From the NCBI RefSeq assembly GCF_030161415.1, contig NZ_BSSU01000011.1:1-64000 (forward strand): a DNA stretch of 64,000 nucleotides, given 5' to 3'. Origin of the DNA: Thalassotalea eurytherma (GTDB lineage Bacteria; Pseudomonadota; Gammaproteobacteria; Enterobacterales; Alteromonadaceae). Positions 1 through 9,356 of this stretch are shown here, in pieces. The translations under genes and the position numbers were made by a program. Under the pieces are notes generated by a model. The model did no database searches, had not been told where the DNA came from, and was given only the letters and a program-made list of their open reading frames with translations. Position 1 is the first letter of the stretch, and every line of letters starts with the position of its first letter.

Positions 1-5
1 GTAAC

Positions 6-410
6 CTATTTATCCCAAGCTTCCAGACCCATATGCTCTTTAACTTTTTCATTTAATTTTGCATAGTCTTTAAATAGTTTGGCAAATGGAGGCTCCTCTC
101 CAGCGAAGTAACCTATTTGTGCAACATACACAGATTCATTGTCTTGTGTTACATACCTTGTCACCCATGCAGGGTGAGCGGGATGGTTTATTGTTGTGAA
201 AGCGATATTTGCACGTTGAGCATCATCAGAAAAAACTACCAAGTTATGTTCTTCATAAACTCTTTTAGTTTCACCGAACTCTTTAGCTACCGAATCAAAA
301 TAACCCTGCCACTGCTCAACTGAAATTTTTGCGCGGGGAAAAGGCTTTATATCTGCGGCATTACCGCTCAATGAAACAAATAACAAAACTAGAAATAGAC
401 ACTTATTCAT
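6..410 (-). CDS. Small exported protein of unknown function
   Basis: A 134-residue protein that I do not recognise. Residues 1-19 form a typical signal peptide (Lys3, hydrophobic core, Ala-Ala cleavage before DIKPF), so the mature protein of about 115 residues should be periplasmic. The mature part is soluble, of mixed charge and without cysteines, so no disulfides or obvious metal site. It is transcribed divergently from ompR across a long repeat-rich gap, and its 3' end lies at the window edge. Gene status rests on the clean signal peptide and an uninterrupted frame. No function is proposed. Confidence 0.75.
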   Translation of the reverse strand: MNKCLFLVLLFVSLSGNAADIKPFPRAKISVEQWQGYFDSVAKEFGETKRVYEEHNLVVFSDDAQRANIAFTTINHPAHPAWVTRYVTQDNESVYVAQIGYFAGEEPPFAKLFKDYAKLNEKVKEHMGLEAWDK

Positions 411-1069
411 CTGGTTACCTAACAGTTTATTACGTAGACGTCTCAGTAATATCCGTCTACCAACGTGCCTTTAAAGTAGCAGAAACTACTAATAAATCAA
501 TTTGTTAACCACTCCATCAACTAGCAATATCCCAGTGCTGGGATATTACTGAGAGTTCTTAGTAATATCCAATGCTAAAACACAGTTAATTTCACCTTTT
601 CATTGGGTTAACATACTTCTTTAACTGGTTGAGGTGTATTACTAAGAAGTATCAGTAACACCATAGAAATAATACGTTAGAAATTATATTGCAAAAACTT
701 AGGCCAATGTCGGGGGGATCAAAAGCCAATAAACCCAAATAGTGTATTGTCAGCTTTTGTAACTTTACTGACCTTATAGGCTCTTTATCGAGTGCCAAAA
801 ATAAATTGGGTGTCATTTAAATGCTAAACGTTGTCGCCGTTTAACGTATTTCTCATTATTTGTGTGGCTCTACACATTTGTTATTAATTCACGCAACTAA
901 ACGGCTAAATGTTTCAAATTAAGATGAAAATCATCTTAATTTCCACTTACTTATTCGATAAAGTTTATATTTTGTAACAATTTGCCGGTGATAAAACAGC
1001 CATCTTTTATTTCAAAATGTCTTTGATCACTTATAGTGTAGCTATAGAAAACCAACTAATGGATAAGTT
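411..1069. other. Long intergenic region upstream of ompR
   Basis: About 660 bases without a convincing gene. The proximal half carries a cluster of related short repeats in alternating orientation (listed separately). The distal half is AT-rich and should contain the ompR promoter, which I could not assign with confidence. No small frame with a good ribosome-binding site was found. Confidence 0.6.
441..662. repeat. Cluster of alternating-orientation AGTAATATCC-type repeats
   Basis: Five related copies alternate in strand: TCTCAGTAATATCC at 441-454 (+) and the same 14-mer at 541-554 (-); TTCTTAGTAATATCC at 556-570 (+); a TTCTTAGTAATACACC copy at 633-648 (-); and ATCAGTAACACC at 651-662 (+). 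A perfect 10-bp inverted repeat with a 2-base loop (526-535 / 538-547, AATATCCCAG) overlaps the second copy. No T-tract follows, so this is not a terminator. It could be a cluster of operator sites or a REP/MITE-like element. Confidence 0.7.
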
Positions 1070-1795
1070 ATGGGCCAAGAAACACCAAAAGTACTCGTTG
1101 TTGATGACGATATGCGACTAAGAGCATTACTTGAACGATACCTTGTTGAGCAAGGATATGTTGTGAGAAGTGCAGCTAATGCTGAGCAAATGGATCGTTT
1201 ACTAGAGCGTGAAAACTTTCACTTGTTGGTGCTTGATTTAATGTTGCCTGGTGAAGATGGTTTATCAATATGCCGTCGTTTACGCCAACAAAATAATGAT
1301 ATTCCAATTGTTATGCTAACGGCTAAAGGTGATGAAGTTGATCGCATTATTGGCCTAGAGCTTGGCGCCGACGATTACATGCCAAAACCATTCAACCCTC
1401 GTGAATTGCTAGCAAGAATAAAAGCAGTATTGCGCCGTCGAGTGCAAGAAGCGCCAGGTGCACCTTCTCTGGAAGAAAATGTCGTTGAATTTGGTGACTA
1501 CCAGTTGAATCTTGCGACAAGAGAAATGCGTCAAGGTGAAGTCAATATGCCACTAACAAGCGGTGAATTTGCGGTGCTTAAAGCGTTGGTGCAGCACCCT
1601 AGAGAGCCGTTATCTCGCGACAAGCTAATGAATCTGGCACGTGGTCGTGATTACTCTGCGTTAGAACGAAGTATCGATGTACAAGTCTCGCGTTTACGTA
1701 GAATGTTAGAAGAAGATCCTGCTAAACCTCGTTATATTCAAACGGTTTGGGGGCTAGGCTACGTTTTTGTGCCTGATGGTCAAAAAGTCGCTTAA
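1070..1795 (+). CDS. ompR: Response regulator OmpR
   Basis: A 241-residue OmpR/PhoB-family response regulator. The receiver domain spans about residues 6-120, with acidic pocket Asp12-Asp14, phospho-acceptor Asp56 (LVLDLMLP), Thr84 and Lys106. The C-terminal winged-helix DNA-binding domain (about 140-235) ends in the family signature VWGLGYVF. It is the partner of the kinase that starts 44 bases downstream and would control outer-membrane and envelope genes as in other Gammaproteobacteria. The start has a GGATAAGTT stretch just upstream. Both the very high family similarity and the envZ linkage support the name. Confidence 0.96.
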   Translation: MGQETPKVLVVDDDMRLRALLERYLVEQGYVVRSAANAEQMDRLLERENFHLLVLDLMLPGEDGLSICRRLRQQNNDIPIVMLTAKGDEVDRIIGLELGADDYMPKPFNPRELLARIKAVLRRRVQEAPGAPSLEENVVEFGDYQLNLATREMRQGEVNMPLTSGEFAVLKALVQHPREPLSRDKLMNLARGRDYSALERSIDVQVSRLRRMLEEDPAKPRYIQTVWGLGYVFVPDGQKVA

Positions 1796-1839
1796 CGTTA
1801 CAATGTTAATTGCTGTATATAAATCGCTAAGGTGATGAA

Positions 1840-3132
1840 ATGAAATTAATGCCTCGTAGTGCTTTCGGGCAAACAGTTTCGTTGATTGGTGTGTTACTGC
1901 TCGTCAATCAGATCGTCGCCTACGCGTCAATGGCGATTTATATTATTCAGCCAAGTTCTCATCAAATTAATCAGTTACTTGCCAAACAAATACGCGTTGT
2001 TTTTATTGATATTCAAGACGTTGTTATGAGCCCTAAAATGGCAAGAGCATTCCATAGAGAAACGGGTATTGGTGTTTACCGTGAACAAGAAGCGATGCAG
2101 CTTGGTTTAGAAAACGCCGATTACTACCCGTATCGCTCAATGGAAATGAGTAAGCTGCTCAATGGCCCCGCTGAAGTACGCATTTCAGAAGGTGAAGAGT
2201 ACTTATTTTGGATTCGCCCACCGCAAGCGCCATCTTTGTGGGTTAAAATTCCGTTGTCAGGCCTTGAAGAAGCTAACTTACTGCCCCTCATTGTTGTTCT
2301 GATGGTCATTGGAGGCATGAGTGTTGTTGGTGGCTGGCTGTTTGTGCGGCAACTCAACAGGCCGCTTAGAGCATTGCAACGCGCAGCTAATCAAGTAGGG
2401 CGTGGTGAATTTCCTGAGCCCCTAGAGCCTCAAGGCACAAGTGAAGTGGTTGCGGTAACGCATGCTTTTAATCATATGTCTAAAGGGATTAAGCGACTTG
2501 AAGCCGACAGAAATTTATTGATGGCTGGTATTTCTCACGATCTACGAACACCCTTAACACGCATTCGATTAGCCAGTGAAATGATGTCTGATCAAGAATC
2601 ATTTTTGAAAGAAGGTATCGAAAGTGACATTGATGATATGAATAATATTATTGATCAATTCATCGACTATATTCGACATGACACGTTAGATAAACGCGAA
2701 CTAGCTAACATTAACGAGTTAGTAGACGAAGTTGTTCAAGCTGAACGTATTTCAGGGCGGGAGTTTGAAGTATCAATTGTCGATACCCCGCTTGTACCTA
2801 TTAAATATATTGCCATTAAGCGAGCACTCGTTAACTTGGTACAAAATGCTTTGCGCTATACACAAGGCAAAATTATTATTTCTACAATGTTTGATAAAGA
2901 AGACAAGCTTGTCGCTATTTCGGTAGAAGATGAAGGCGAGGGTATGAGCCCTGAAGAAATGGAATTGCTATTTACGCCATTTACTCAAGGTGATAAGGCG
3001 CGTGGCACAGAGGGTTCAGGCTTAGGTCTAGCCATTATAAAAAGGATTGTTGATTCACACGGTGGCAAAATATCGTTATCAAATCGTGAGGCAGGCGGCT
3101 TAAAAGCAACCATAAAATTACCAATTAAATAA
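1840..3132 (+). CDS. envZ: Osmosensor histidine kinase EnvZ
   Basis: A 430-residue membrane histidine kinase. Transmembrane segment 1 is at about residues 12-36 and segment 2 at about 147-169, enclosing a periplasmic sensor of roughly 110 residues. A HAMP linker follows, then the dimerisation/phospho-acceptor motif [11 protein letters not shown] with His233, and an HATPase domain with N-box (NALRYTQG), G1 (DEGEGM) and G2 (GSGLGLAI) motifs. It phosphorylates and dephosphorylates OmpR. It is co-transcribed with ompR and converges on the diguanylate cyclase gene only 4 bases away, with no visible terminator between them. Confidence 0.95.
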   Translation: MKLMPRSAFGQTVSLIGVLLLVNQIVAYASMAIYIIQPSSHQINQLLAKQIRVVFIDIQDVVMSPKMARAFHRETGIGVYREQEAMQLGLENADYYPYRSMEMSKLLNGPAEVRISEGEEYLFWIRPPQAPSLWVKIPLSGLEEANLLPLIVVLMVIGGMSVVGGWLFVRQLNRPLRALQRAANQVGRGEFPEPLEPQGTSEVVAVTHAFNHMSKGIKRLEADRNLLMAGISHDLRTPLTRIRLASEMMSDQESFLKEGIESDIDDMNNIIDQFIDYIRHDTLDKRELANINELVDEVVQAERISGREFEVSIVDTPLVPIKYIAIKRALVNLVQNALRYTQGKIIISTMFDKEDKLVAISVEDEGEGMSPEEMELLFTPFTQGDKARGTEGSGLGLAIIKRIVDSHGGKISLSNREAGGLKATIKLPIK

Positions 3133-3136
3133 GGCT

Positions 3137-4948
3137 TTATAGCGCTTCATATTCCTTGGTAATAACGATGTTCTTGCCGTTTTGTTTGCCTAAATAAAGC
3201 GCTTCATCAGCGGTATTCATTAATTTAGTTAAGCCAGCCTCAGGTTTAGCTTGGGTCACGCCAAAGGTTAAAGAAATCTTAAATTCATGACCTTGGTAAC
3301 TAAAGTGTTGAGCAGCTATTGTCGCTCTTACTTTATCCAACAAAAATTGCGCATTTTCCAAGTTAGTATTTGGCAGCATAAAAACAAATTCTTCACCGCC
3401 CCAGCGTGCAACAATATCTTGCTTACGAATTAATGAAATAAAAGTCTTAGCAATTTCTTTTAATACATAATCACCACAATCGTGACCATAGGTATCATTA
3501 AATTGCTTAAAATTGTCTATGTCGGTTATTGCAAAACAAAGCTCATGTTTCCCGCGCTCAATCACGTTCAATTGATACTCTGCCTTTTCAACAAACGCAC
3601 GACGATTTCTTAGCTTTGTTAAATAATCAGTATTTGATGCTTGTTTCAGTTCTCGGTGGGTTAGTGCGTTATCAACAGCGATAGCAGTATAAGAAGCAAT
3701 GGTTTGCATCATATTAAGTTGCAACTCATTAAAGCTACCTTCTTGCTCACGTTGCACAGTAATACAGCCAACAATGTTTTGTTCAATCATTAAAGGAATA
3801 TAAACAATAGACTGCATCATGCCACCGGCAGCTGCCGTTTGTTCAGTGGTTACATACTTGCTGCTATCTGATATCTGGCTCAGAACGACTTCTTTTTGAT
3901 TTTTAATACACCAAACGGCTAATCGTTCGTTGTCCGTCATGTGAATTTGATAGTCTTCTAGCGCTCTGCCTTTTTCTATCGTGAACGGGAAATCAATAAG
4001 GTTTTGGTTCTTGTTATAAATACCAATTGAAAACACATCAGCATTAAACAGCTCTTTAATATGGCTATATACATACTCAGCTACAGTATTTAGTTCTAGG
4101 CTTGAGGTGACTTCTTGTCCAATAGTACTAATCGTGGTGATATGTTCTTGTTGTGCTTCTGTTAATTTTTTTAGGTGAACTATTTGATATTTTCGCTGAA
4201 GAAATGCCCAATAAGCCAAAATAACTAAGGTAAAAAACAAGAGGGTAAAAAACTGCCAAATGGCAATGTTGTCGATTAAACGGCTCGCTGAATTTGTTTT
4301 TTTGTACGGTGATGAATTGATAATTTCATGTTGAACTTTATCTATTTGCTCGATTGCATCGTCAATCCACAAGTAGGGCTCAGAAACGCCTGTATATGCG
4401 CCAACAAGCTGATTCCAACGTTGGTGTGATAAAATAATTTGAAATGACGACAGGTAAGCAAGTAAGGCATCTTGCTCTTGCTCAAGCCCGCTATATGATC
4501 TGGCAATCGTGATATAGATGTTGGCCATCATTTTTTGGTCGTCAATGTCAGTAAAGTAAGGTAGCGCTTCGTTTAAATAGCGTAATGCCATTTGATAGTC
4601 ATGCCTTTCAAACAGGTTATGGGCAATGAATACTTTAGCTAAAGCGAACTGTTTTGCTAATTGACCCTCTTTACTAAGTGCTAAGGCACGTTGAGCACTG
4701 CGCATCGAGTCTTGATGTCTACCTTGCTGAAAACTAATTTGAGATAAAAGTAAATAGACGTCGACCAACCCTGCAGGAGACAGGTCATCAGGTGTTGACA
4801 GGAGTTGCTTTAAATTGCTTTCAGTTTTTTGTGGAGTATTTTGTGCTTGAACAACCAGTGTGTCGTAATCAATTTCTTGTGTGCCTGCAAAACTAAGGCT
4901 AGAGAAGGCAATAATTAAGCAAAGAGTAATGTTTACAAGAGTTATCAT
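3137..4948 (-). CDS. Membrane diguanylate cyclase with TPR-like, GAF and GGDEF domains
   Basis: A 603-residue protein predicted to make cyclic di-GMP. Order: signal peptide (about 1-21); a periplasmic helical TPR-like region (about 30-200); one transmembrane helix (about 228-250); a short coiled linker; a GAF domain (about 275-420); and a C-terminal GGDEF domain with active-site GGEEF at 517-521. An inhibitory I-site RxxD (RKQD) sits the canonical five residues before it, so product inhibition is likely. It lies between envZ and pckA, which are neighbours in E. coli, so it is an insertion in the backbone. The signal sensed is unknown. Confidence 0.88.
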   Translation of the reverse strand: MITLVNITLCLIIAFSSLSFAGTQEIDYDTLVVQAQNTPQKTESNLKQLLSTPDDLSPAGLVDVYLLLSQISFQQGRHQDSMRSAQRALALSKEGQLAKQFALAKVFIAHNLFERHDYQMALRYLNEALPYFTDIDDQKMMANIYITIARSYSGLEQEQDALLAYLSSFQIILSHQRWNQLVGAYTGVSEPYLWIDDAIEQIDKVQHEIINSSPYKKTNSASRLIDNIAIWQFFTLLFFTLVILAYWAFLQRKYQIVHLKKLTEAQQEHITTISTIGQEVTSSLELNTVAEYVYSHIKELFNADVFSIGIYNKNQNLIDFPFTIEKGRALEDYQIHMTDNERLAVWCIKNQKEVVLSQISDSSKYVTTEQTAAAGGMMQSIVYIPLMIEQNIVGCITVQREQEGSFNELQLNMMQTIASYTAIAVDNALTHRELKQASNTDYLTKLRNRRAFVEKAEYQLNVIERGKHELCFAITDIDNFKQFNDTYGHDCGDYVLKEIAKTFISLIRKQDIVARWGGEEFVFMLPNTNLENAQFLLDKVRATIAAQHFSYQGHEFKISLTFGVTQAKPEAGLTKLMNTADEALYLGKQNGKNIVITKEYEAL

Positions 4949-5020
4949 AGTCGAGAAAGCTTGTTGTTTTTAAGTACTATAGCAGGATGAAAAGCTTATA
5001 TCTAACAGTCTATTGGGCAT

Positions 5021-5046
5021 AAAAAAAGCCGCATTAAGCGGCTTTC
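5021..5046 (-). terminator. Rho-independent terminator of pckA
   Basis: On the minus strand the sequence reads AGCCGC-TTAAT-GCGGCT followed by seven T residues. It starts about 18 bases beyond the pckA stop codon. Confidence 0.9.
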
Positions 5047-5063
5047 GATTCTAAACACTAAAT

Positions 5064-6674
5064 TTACAGCTGAGGACCTGCTGCTACTAGCGACTGGCCG
5101 TGATCTGTATCGGTGAATTTCTCAAAGTTATTCACAAAACGACCAGCTAGGCCTTTCGCTTTTGACTCCCAATCAGCAGCATCTTGGTAGGTGTTACGTG
5201 GATCAAGAATGTTGCTATCACAGTCATGTAATGCCGTTGGTACTTGTAAGTTAAATAGTGGTAACTCAACCATTTCAGCATTCTCAATTGAGCCATCTAA
5301 AATTGCATCGATGATAGCGCGCGTATCTTTAATTGAGATACGTTTTCCTGTGCCATTCCAGCCAGTATTTACCAAGTAAGCTTCTGCACCTGCAGCATTC
5401 ATGCGCTTAGTTAATACGTCTGAATATTGTGTTGGGTGTAAGCTTAAGAACGCCGCACCAAAACAACTTGAGAAAGTAGGCGTTGGCTCTGTGATACCAC
5501 GTTCAGTACCAGCTAATTTAGCCGTAAAACCTGATAAGAAATAATATTCAGTTTGCTCTGGCGTTAATTTCGCAACCGGTGGTAGTACACCAAAAGCATC
5601 AGCCGTTAAAAAGATAACTTTTTTCGCGTGACCTGCACGAGAAACTGGCTTAACAATGTTATCAATATGGTGAATTGGGTAAGAAACACGCGTGTTTTCT
5701 GTTTTTGAGTTATCGTCAAAATCAATGTTACCTTCAGCGTCTACCGTTACATTTTCTAATAATGCGTCGCGACGAATCGCGTTGTAGATATCTGGTTCGT
5801 TTTCTTTTGATAAGTTAATGGTTTTCGCATAACAACCACCTTCAAAGTTAAATACGCCGTTGTCATCCCAACCGTGCTCATCATCACCAATTAATTCACG
5901 TTTTGGATCGGTAGATAACGTTGTTTTACCTGTGCCAGATAAACCGAAGAAGATTGCTGTATCACCATCTTTACCAACGTTAGCACTACAGTGCATTGAC
6001 GCAATACCTTTTAATGGTAATAGGTAGTTCATCATTGAGAACATACCTTTTTTCATTTCACCGCCGTACCATGTACCGCCGATTAACTGCATTTTTTCTG
6101 TTAAGTTAAAGGCAACGAAGTTTTCAGAGTTTAAGCCTTGTTCTTGCCAGTTCGGGTTTGTTGTTTTGGCACCGTTCATTACGACGAAATCAGGTTCATA
6201 ATTTTCTAATTCAGCGTCTGTTGGGCGAATGAACATATTCTTAACAAAGTGTGCTTGCCATGCTACTTCAGTGATAAAACGTACTTTTAAGCGTGTATCT
6301 TCGTTTGCACCACAAAACGTATCAACAACGAATAAACGCTTGCTTGATAATTGTGTAACCACCAAGTCTTTTAAGCTAGACCAATTTTCAGGGCTCATTG
6401 GCTTGTTATCATTTTTACCTTGATCTGCCCACCAAACAGTGTCACGCGTTGTATCGTCGCGAACAATGTATTTATCTTTTGGAGAACGGCCGGTAAAAAT
6501 TCCTGTATCAACTGAAACTGCACCAAGTTCTGTTACATAACCTTTGTCATAACCTTCAAGGCCAGATTTAGTTTCTTCTTCAAACAGTAAATCGTAAGAC
6601 GGATTGTAAACAACTTCAGATACGTTATTGATGCCGTATTGAGTTAAATCAATCGATTTTGCCGCAGTTGACAT
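5064..6674 (-). CDS. pckA: Phosphoenolpyruvate carboxykinase (ATP)
   Basis: A 536-residue ATP-dependent PEP carboxykinase, which converts oxaloacetate plus ATP to PEP, ADP and CO2 at the entry of gluconeogenesis. Visible motifs are the substrate-binding TGRSPKDKY at 61-69, the P-loop GLSGTGKTT at 244-252 and the metal-binding kinase-2 segment GDDEH at 263-267. Length is normal for the family. It is monocistronic: a terminator follows immediately and a 289-base gap precedes it. Its position between envZ and hslO matches E. coli synteny (with an inserted cyclase gene). Confidence 0.97.
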   Translation of the reverse strand: MSTAAKSIDLTQYGINNVSEVVYNPSYDLLFEEETKSGLEGYDKGYVTELGAVSVDTGIFTGRSPKDKYIVRDDTTRDTVWWADQGKNDNKPMSPENWSSLKDLVVTQLSSKRLFVVDTFCGANEDTRLKVRFITEVAWQAHFVKNMFIRPTDAELENYEPDFVVMNGAKTTNPNWQEQGLNSENFVAFNLTEKMQLIGGTWYGGEMKKGMFSMMNYLLPLKGIASMHCSANVGKDGDTAIFFGLSGTGKTTLSTDPKRELIGDDEHGWDDNGVFNFEGGCYAKTINLSKENEPDIYNAIRRDALLENVTVDAEGNIDFDDNSKTENTRVSYPIHHIDNIVKPVSRAGHAKKVIFLTADAFGVLPPVAKLTPEQTEYYFLSGFTAKLAGTERGITEPTPTFSSCFGAAFLSLHPTQYSDVLTKRMNAAGAEAYLVNTGWNGTGKRISIKDTRAIIDAILDGSIENAEMVELPLFNLQVPTALHDCDSNILDPRNTYQDAADWESKAKGLAGRFVNNFEKFTDTDHGQSLVAAGPQL

Positions 6675-6917
6675 AGTTCATACTCTCCAATGGGTATAAA
6701 TAAAAATTAAGGTTATGTTCAGATTGTCTCTGAGGCGCCAATTCTAGGGGATAATCTGCTAAAAAAAAAGCAATAATTTTTTGTGACTGAAAGTTTTCAT
6801 CTTTTATTACAAGGTTTGCTTAATTTGCAGGTTTTTGTATGTAAAAAAACTACAATGCTATAATTTTGATAGTGAGTTTTGTTATCAGGTGGTAATCGGT
6901 AGATAAGGCTTTGACAT

Positions 6918-6946
6918 AAAAAAAGGGCACAAAAAGTGCCCTTGAG
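6918..6946 (-). terminator. Rho-independent terminator of hslR-hslO
   Basis: The minus strand reads AAGGGCAC-TTTTT-GTGCCCTT followed by a T-run. It starts about 17 bases after the hslO stop codon, within the 289-base hslO-pckA gap. Confidence 0.9.
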
Positions 6947-6963
6947 ATCATTTTTAATTAAAA

Positions 6964-7824
6964 CTAATGCTTTTTATCAGAAAAGTACGCTGCAAAGTGC
7001 GTTTTGTCGAAACGATAAGTGGTTAAACAAAAGTCACAGCTTGTCGCTATTTCATTTTGCTCTTCAAGTATCTCTTTTATTTCTTCTTGACCCAGTTGGC
7101 TAATAGCAGTCATTACTTTTTCTTCAGAACATGAACAAAGAAAGTTCACTGCCTGAGGTTCAAAGATACGAACATCTTCTTGATGATATAAGCGATATAA
7201 TAAATCTTGAGCGTCTAGGCTAAATAATTCTTGTGCTTTAATTGTGTTGGTTAATTGGCACAAGTGATTATAGTCAGCCAGTTGCTGCTCTTTATCTTCA
7301 CTATCTGGCAACAATTGAACTAAGGCACCACCGGTGAGTGATTTTTCAAGATCTGTAAATAGCCAAACAGAAGTAGGGATTTGATCTGATGTTTCAAAAT
7401 AGTTTGCCAAGCACGCTGCTAGAGTTGGCTTTTCTAACGCGACAATACCTTGATAAGGTTCGCCAGATTTAGGACGAATAGTGATCACCATCGTACCTTT
7501 ACCGATTAATTGCTCAAGGCCAACTTCATCACTATGCTGCGCAAGTTTTGCAACACCACGCATATTTTGTTGATGATCACCATTAATCGCTAGATAACTA
7601 ACAGGGCCATTGCCTTGCAATTGCACAGTGATTTCACCTTCAAACTTTAAAGTGGCGGTTAATAAGCAAGTTGCTGATAGCAATTCACCTAATAGTTGTT
7701 TCACGCCATCTGGGTAATTATGGTTAGCAATAATGTCTTGGTACGTTTTTTCTAATTGAACAAGCTCGCCACGTGCGTGCATATTGTCAAATAAATAACG
7801 ATGCAATACGTCGTTTGTAGACAT
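6964..7824 (-). CDS. hslO: Redox-regulated holdase chaperone Hsp33
   Basis: A 286-residue cytoplasmic chaperone activated by oxidative unfolding. The four zinc-binding redox switch cysteines are visible near the C-terminus: Cys230 and Cys232 (CSC), then Cys263 and Cys266 (CDFC), in the family spacing C-x-C-x30-C-x2-C. The N-terminal part begins with the family-typical DVLHRYLFDN segment. It lies five bases downstream of hslR and shares a transcript with it, as in E. coli. Under oxidative stress the protein releases zinc and binds unfolding clients. Confidence 0.96.
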   Translation of the reverse strand: MSTNDVLHRYLFDNMHARGELVQLEKTYQDIIANHNYPDGVKQLLGELLSATCLLTATLKFEGEITVQLQGNGPVSYLAINGDHQQNMRGVAKLAQHSDEVGLEQLIGKGTMVITIRPKSGEPYQGIVALEKPTLAACLANYFETSDQIPTSVWLFTDLEKSLTGGALVQLLPDSEDKEQQLADYNHLCQLTNTIKAQELFSLDAQDLLYRLYHQEDVRIFEPQAVNFLCSCSEEKVMTAISQLGQEEIKEILEEQNEIATSCDFCLTTYRFDKTHFAAYFSDKKH

Positions 7825-7829
7825 AAGCG

Positions 7830-8243
7830 TTATATCCTTTCTTTCAATTGTCGAATTTGTCGACGTTGTTTTTTGTCTGGTTTAGTATCAGTTGCAGGGC
7901 TGAATAAAATGCCTTGTTTACGAGCGAGTGCTGTATCTTCGCGCGTTTTCATACTTGAATCTGTTTCTTGGTATAAGGTTTGAGCAAATGTCGCATCGCG
8001 TCTCCTATCAGCTAAAGCGATGACAACGATCTCTTTTTCGTCGTAGCCTTGTCTTACCCTAATTTTGTCGCCAATAGCGACTGTTTTACCCGATTTTGTT
8101 CGTTGGCCATTATAAAACACTTTACCGCCATCGATCATCTGTTTGGCAATTGCACGTGTTTTAAAAAAGCGGGCAGCCCACAGCCATTTATCGAGGCGAG
8201 TTGCTGTGTTTTCAATGTCGGCTTCGGGATTTTTTTTAGCCAT
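7830..8243 (-). CDS. hslR: Heat-shock ribosome-associated protein Hsp15 (S4 domain)
   Basis: A 137-residue RNA-binding protein. The S4 domain occupies about residues 16-65 (RLDKWLWAARFFKTR, then the GGKV-x-NG turn), followed by a basic C-terminal tail rich in Lys/Arg/Gln, both typical of Hsp15. The family recognises stalled 50S subunits carrying nascent chains with tRNA after heat shock. First gene of hslR-hslO, transcribed divergently from the gsp operon. Confidence 0.93.
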   Translation of the reverse strand: MAKKNPEADIENTATRLDKWLWAARFFKTRAIAKQMIDGGKVFYNGQRTKSGKTVAIGDKIRVRQGYDEKEIVVIALADRRRDATFAQTLYQETDSSMKTREDTALARKQGILFSPATDTKPDKKQRRQIRQLKERI

Positions 8244-8407
8244 AAATAGTTATTCCAAAATCGATTAACATGATTGTCATCTTGCTTATTTATCATTGCC
8301 TCTTGGATAAAAATGTAGGAAAACACCTCTTGGTGCTTGTTGATATCATCAACCTACAGTAATATCGATGCGTTAAAAGACAATATATACCTAAACTATT
8401 ATAAGAA

Positions 8408-9334
8408 ATGTCACTCCAACAAACCATTAAACCTTTAGTATCTGCATTGGAAAAAATGCCACAAAAAACTATTGCTGCCGTCATCAGCGGCGTGTTGTTA
8501 GTATATATTGCCTATTTGTTTGCTCAGATGACTTGGCTAATGGTGCCAAATAATTCAGCGCCTAATCAATTGCAGGTATCTAAAACTGGGCAGCCAAGCC
8601 AAAACCGTGATCCTTCTATTAATGTTGAGGGTATTAAATCACTCAATCTATTCGGTGAATTTAATGCGCAACCTTCAGCCGTTAAAGAAACTGTTCAAGA
8701 CGCGCCTCAAACACGTTTAAACCTTACCTTAACCGGTGTAGTCGCAAGTAATGATACGCAATTCTCGTCGGCAATTATTGAAAGTGGCGGTAATCAATAT
8801 ACTTATGGTATTGGTGATAAGATTGAAAAAACACGGGCAACACTTGAAAAGGTTTATAACGACCGAGTCTTAATAAAACAGTCTGGTACCTTAGAAACGT
8901 TAATGCTTGATGGTGTTAAATATAATAAGGCTTCAACGCAGAGTGTAAGAAATAATCGACCCAGTCAAAGATCTACTGCACGCACTAAACCGGTGATTGA
9001 TCAACGAGATAACAAAAGTCTTGCTAAGCAGGCTACTGTTTTAAAACAAAACTTGACGAATAACCCGGCAAAAATTACCGATTATTTAAGAATTTCACCA
9101 ATGCGCCAAGGTAACGAATTAATGGGGTATCGATTAGGCCCAGGTAAGAAACCTGAGTTTTTTAGAACCTCAGGTTTAAAGCAAGGTGATATTGCTATTC
9201 AAATGAATGGTCTAGATTTAACCTCGCCACAAGAAGCGAGTCAGGCTTTGAAAGTTTTACGAAGCGAAACAGAAATAACATTACTTGTTGACCGTGATGG
9301 CGAGTTAACAGAAATTTTATTTAGTATTAATTGA
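8408..9334 (+). CDS. gspC: Type II secretion inner-membrane clamp protein GspC
   Basis: A 308-residue bitopic protein that links the inner-membrane platform to the GspD secretin. A transmembrane helix lies at about residues 22-42. A periplasmic homology region follows (about 75-180, including LNLFGEF), then a Ser/Gln/Arg-rich linker, then a C-terminal PDZ domain (about 215-305) with the SGLKQGDIAIQMNGLDL segment. It is the first gene of the twelve-gene gsp operon. The PDZ form, rather than a coiled-coil C-terminus, is typical of Vibrio/Alteromonadales systems. Confidence 0.95.
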   Translation: MSLQQTIKPLVSALEKMPQKTIAAVISGVLLVYIAYLFAQMTWLMVPNNSAPNQLQVSKTGQPSQNRDPSINVEGIKSLNLFGEFNAQPSAVKETVQDAPQTRLNLTLTGVVASNDTQFSSAIIESGGNQYTYGIGDKIEKTRATLEKVYNDRVLIKQSGTLETLMLDGVKYNKASTQSVRNNRPSQRSTARTKPVIDQRDNKSLAKQATVLKQNLTNNPAKITDYLRISPMRQGNELMGYRLGPGKKPEFFRTSGLKQGDIAIQMNGLDLTSPQEASQALKVLRSETEITLLVDRDGELTEILFSIN

Positions 9335-9356
9335 TTTCATGAAAAGGATTAAATCC

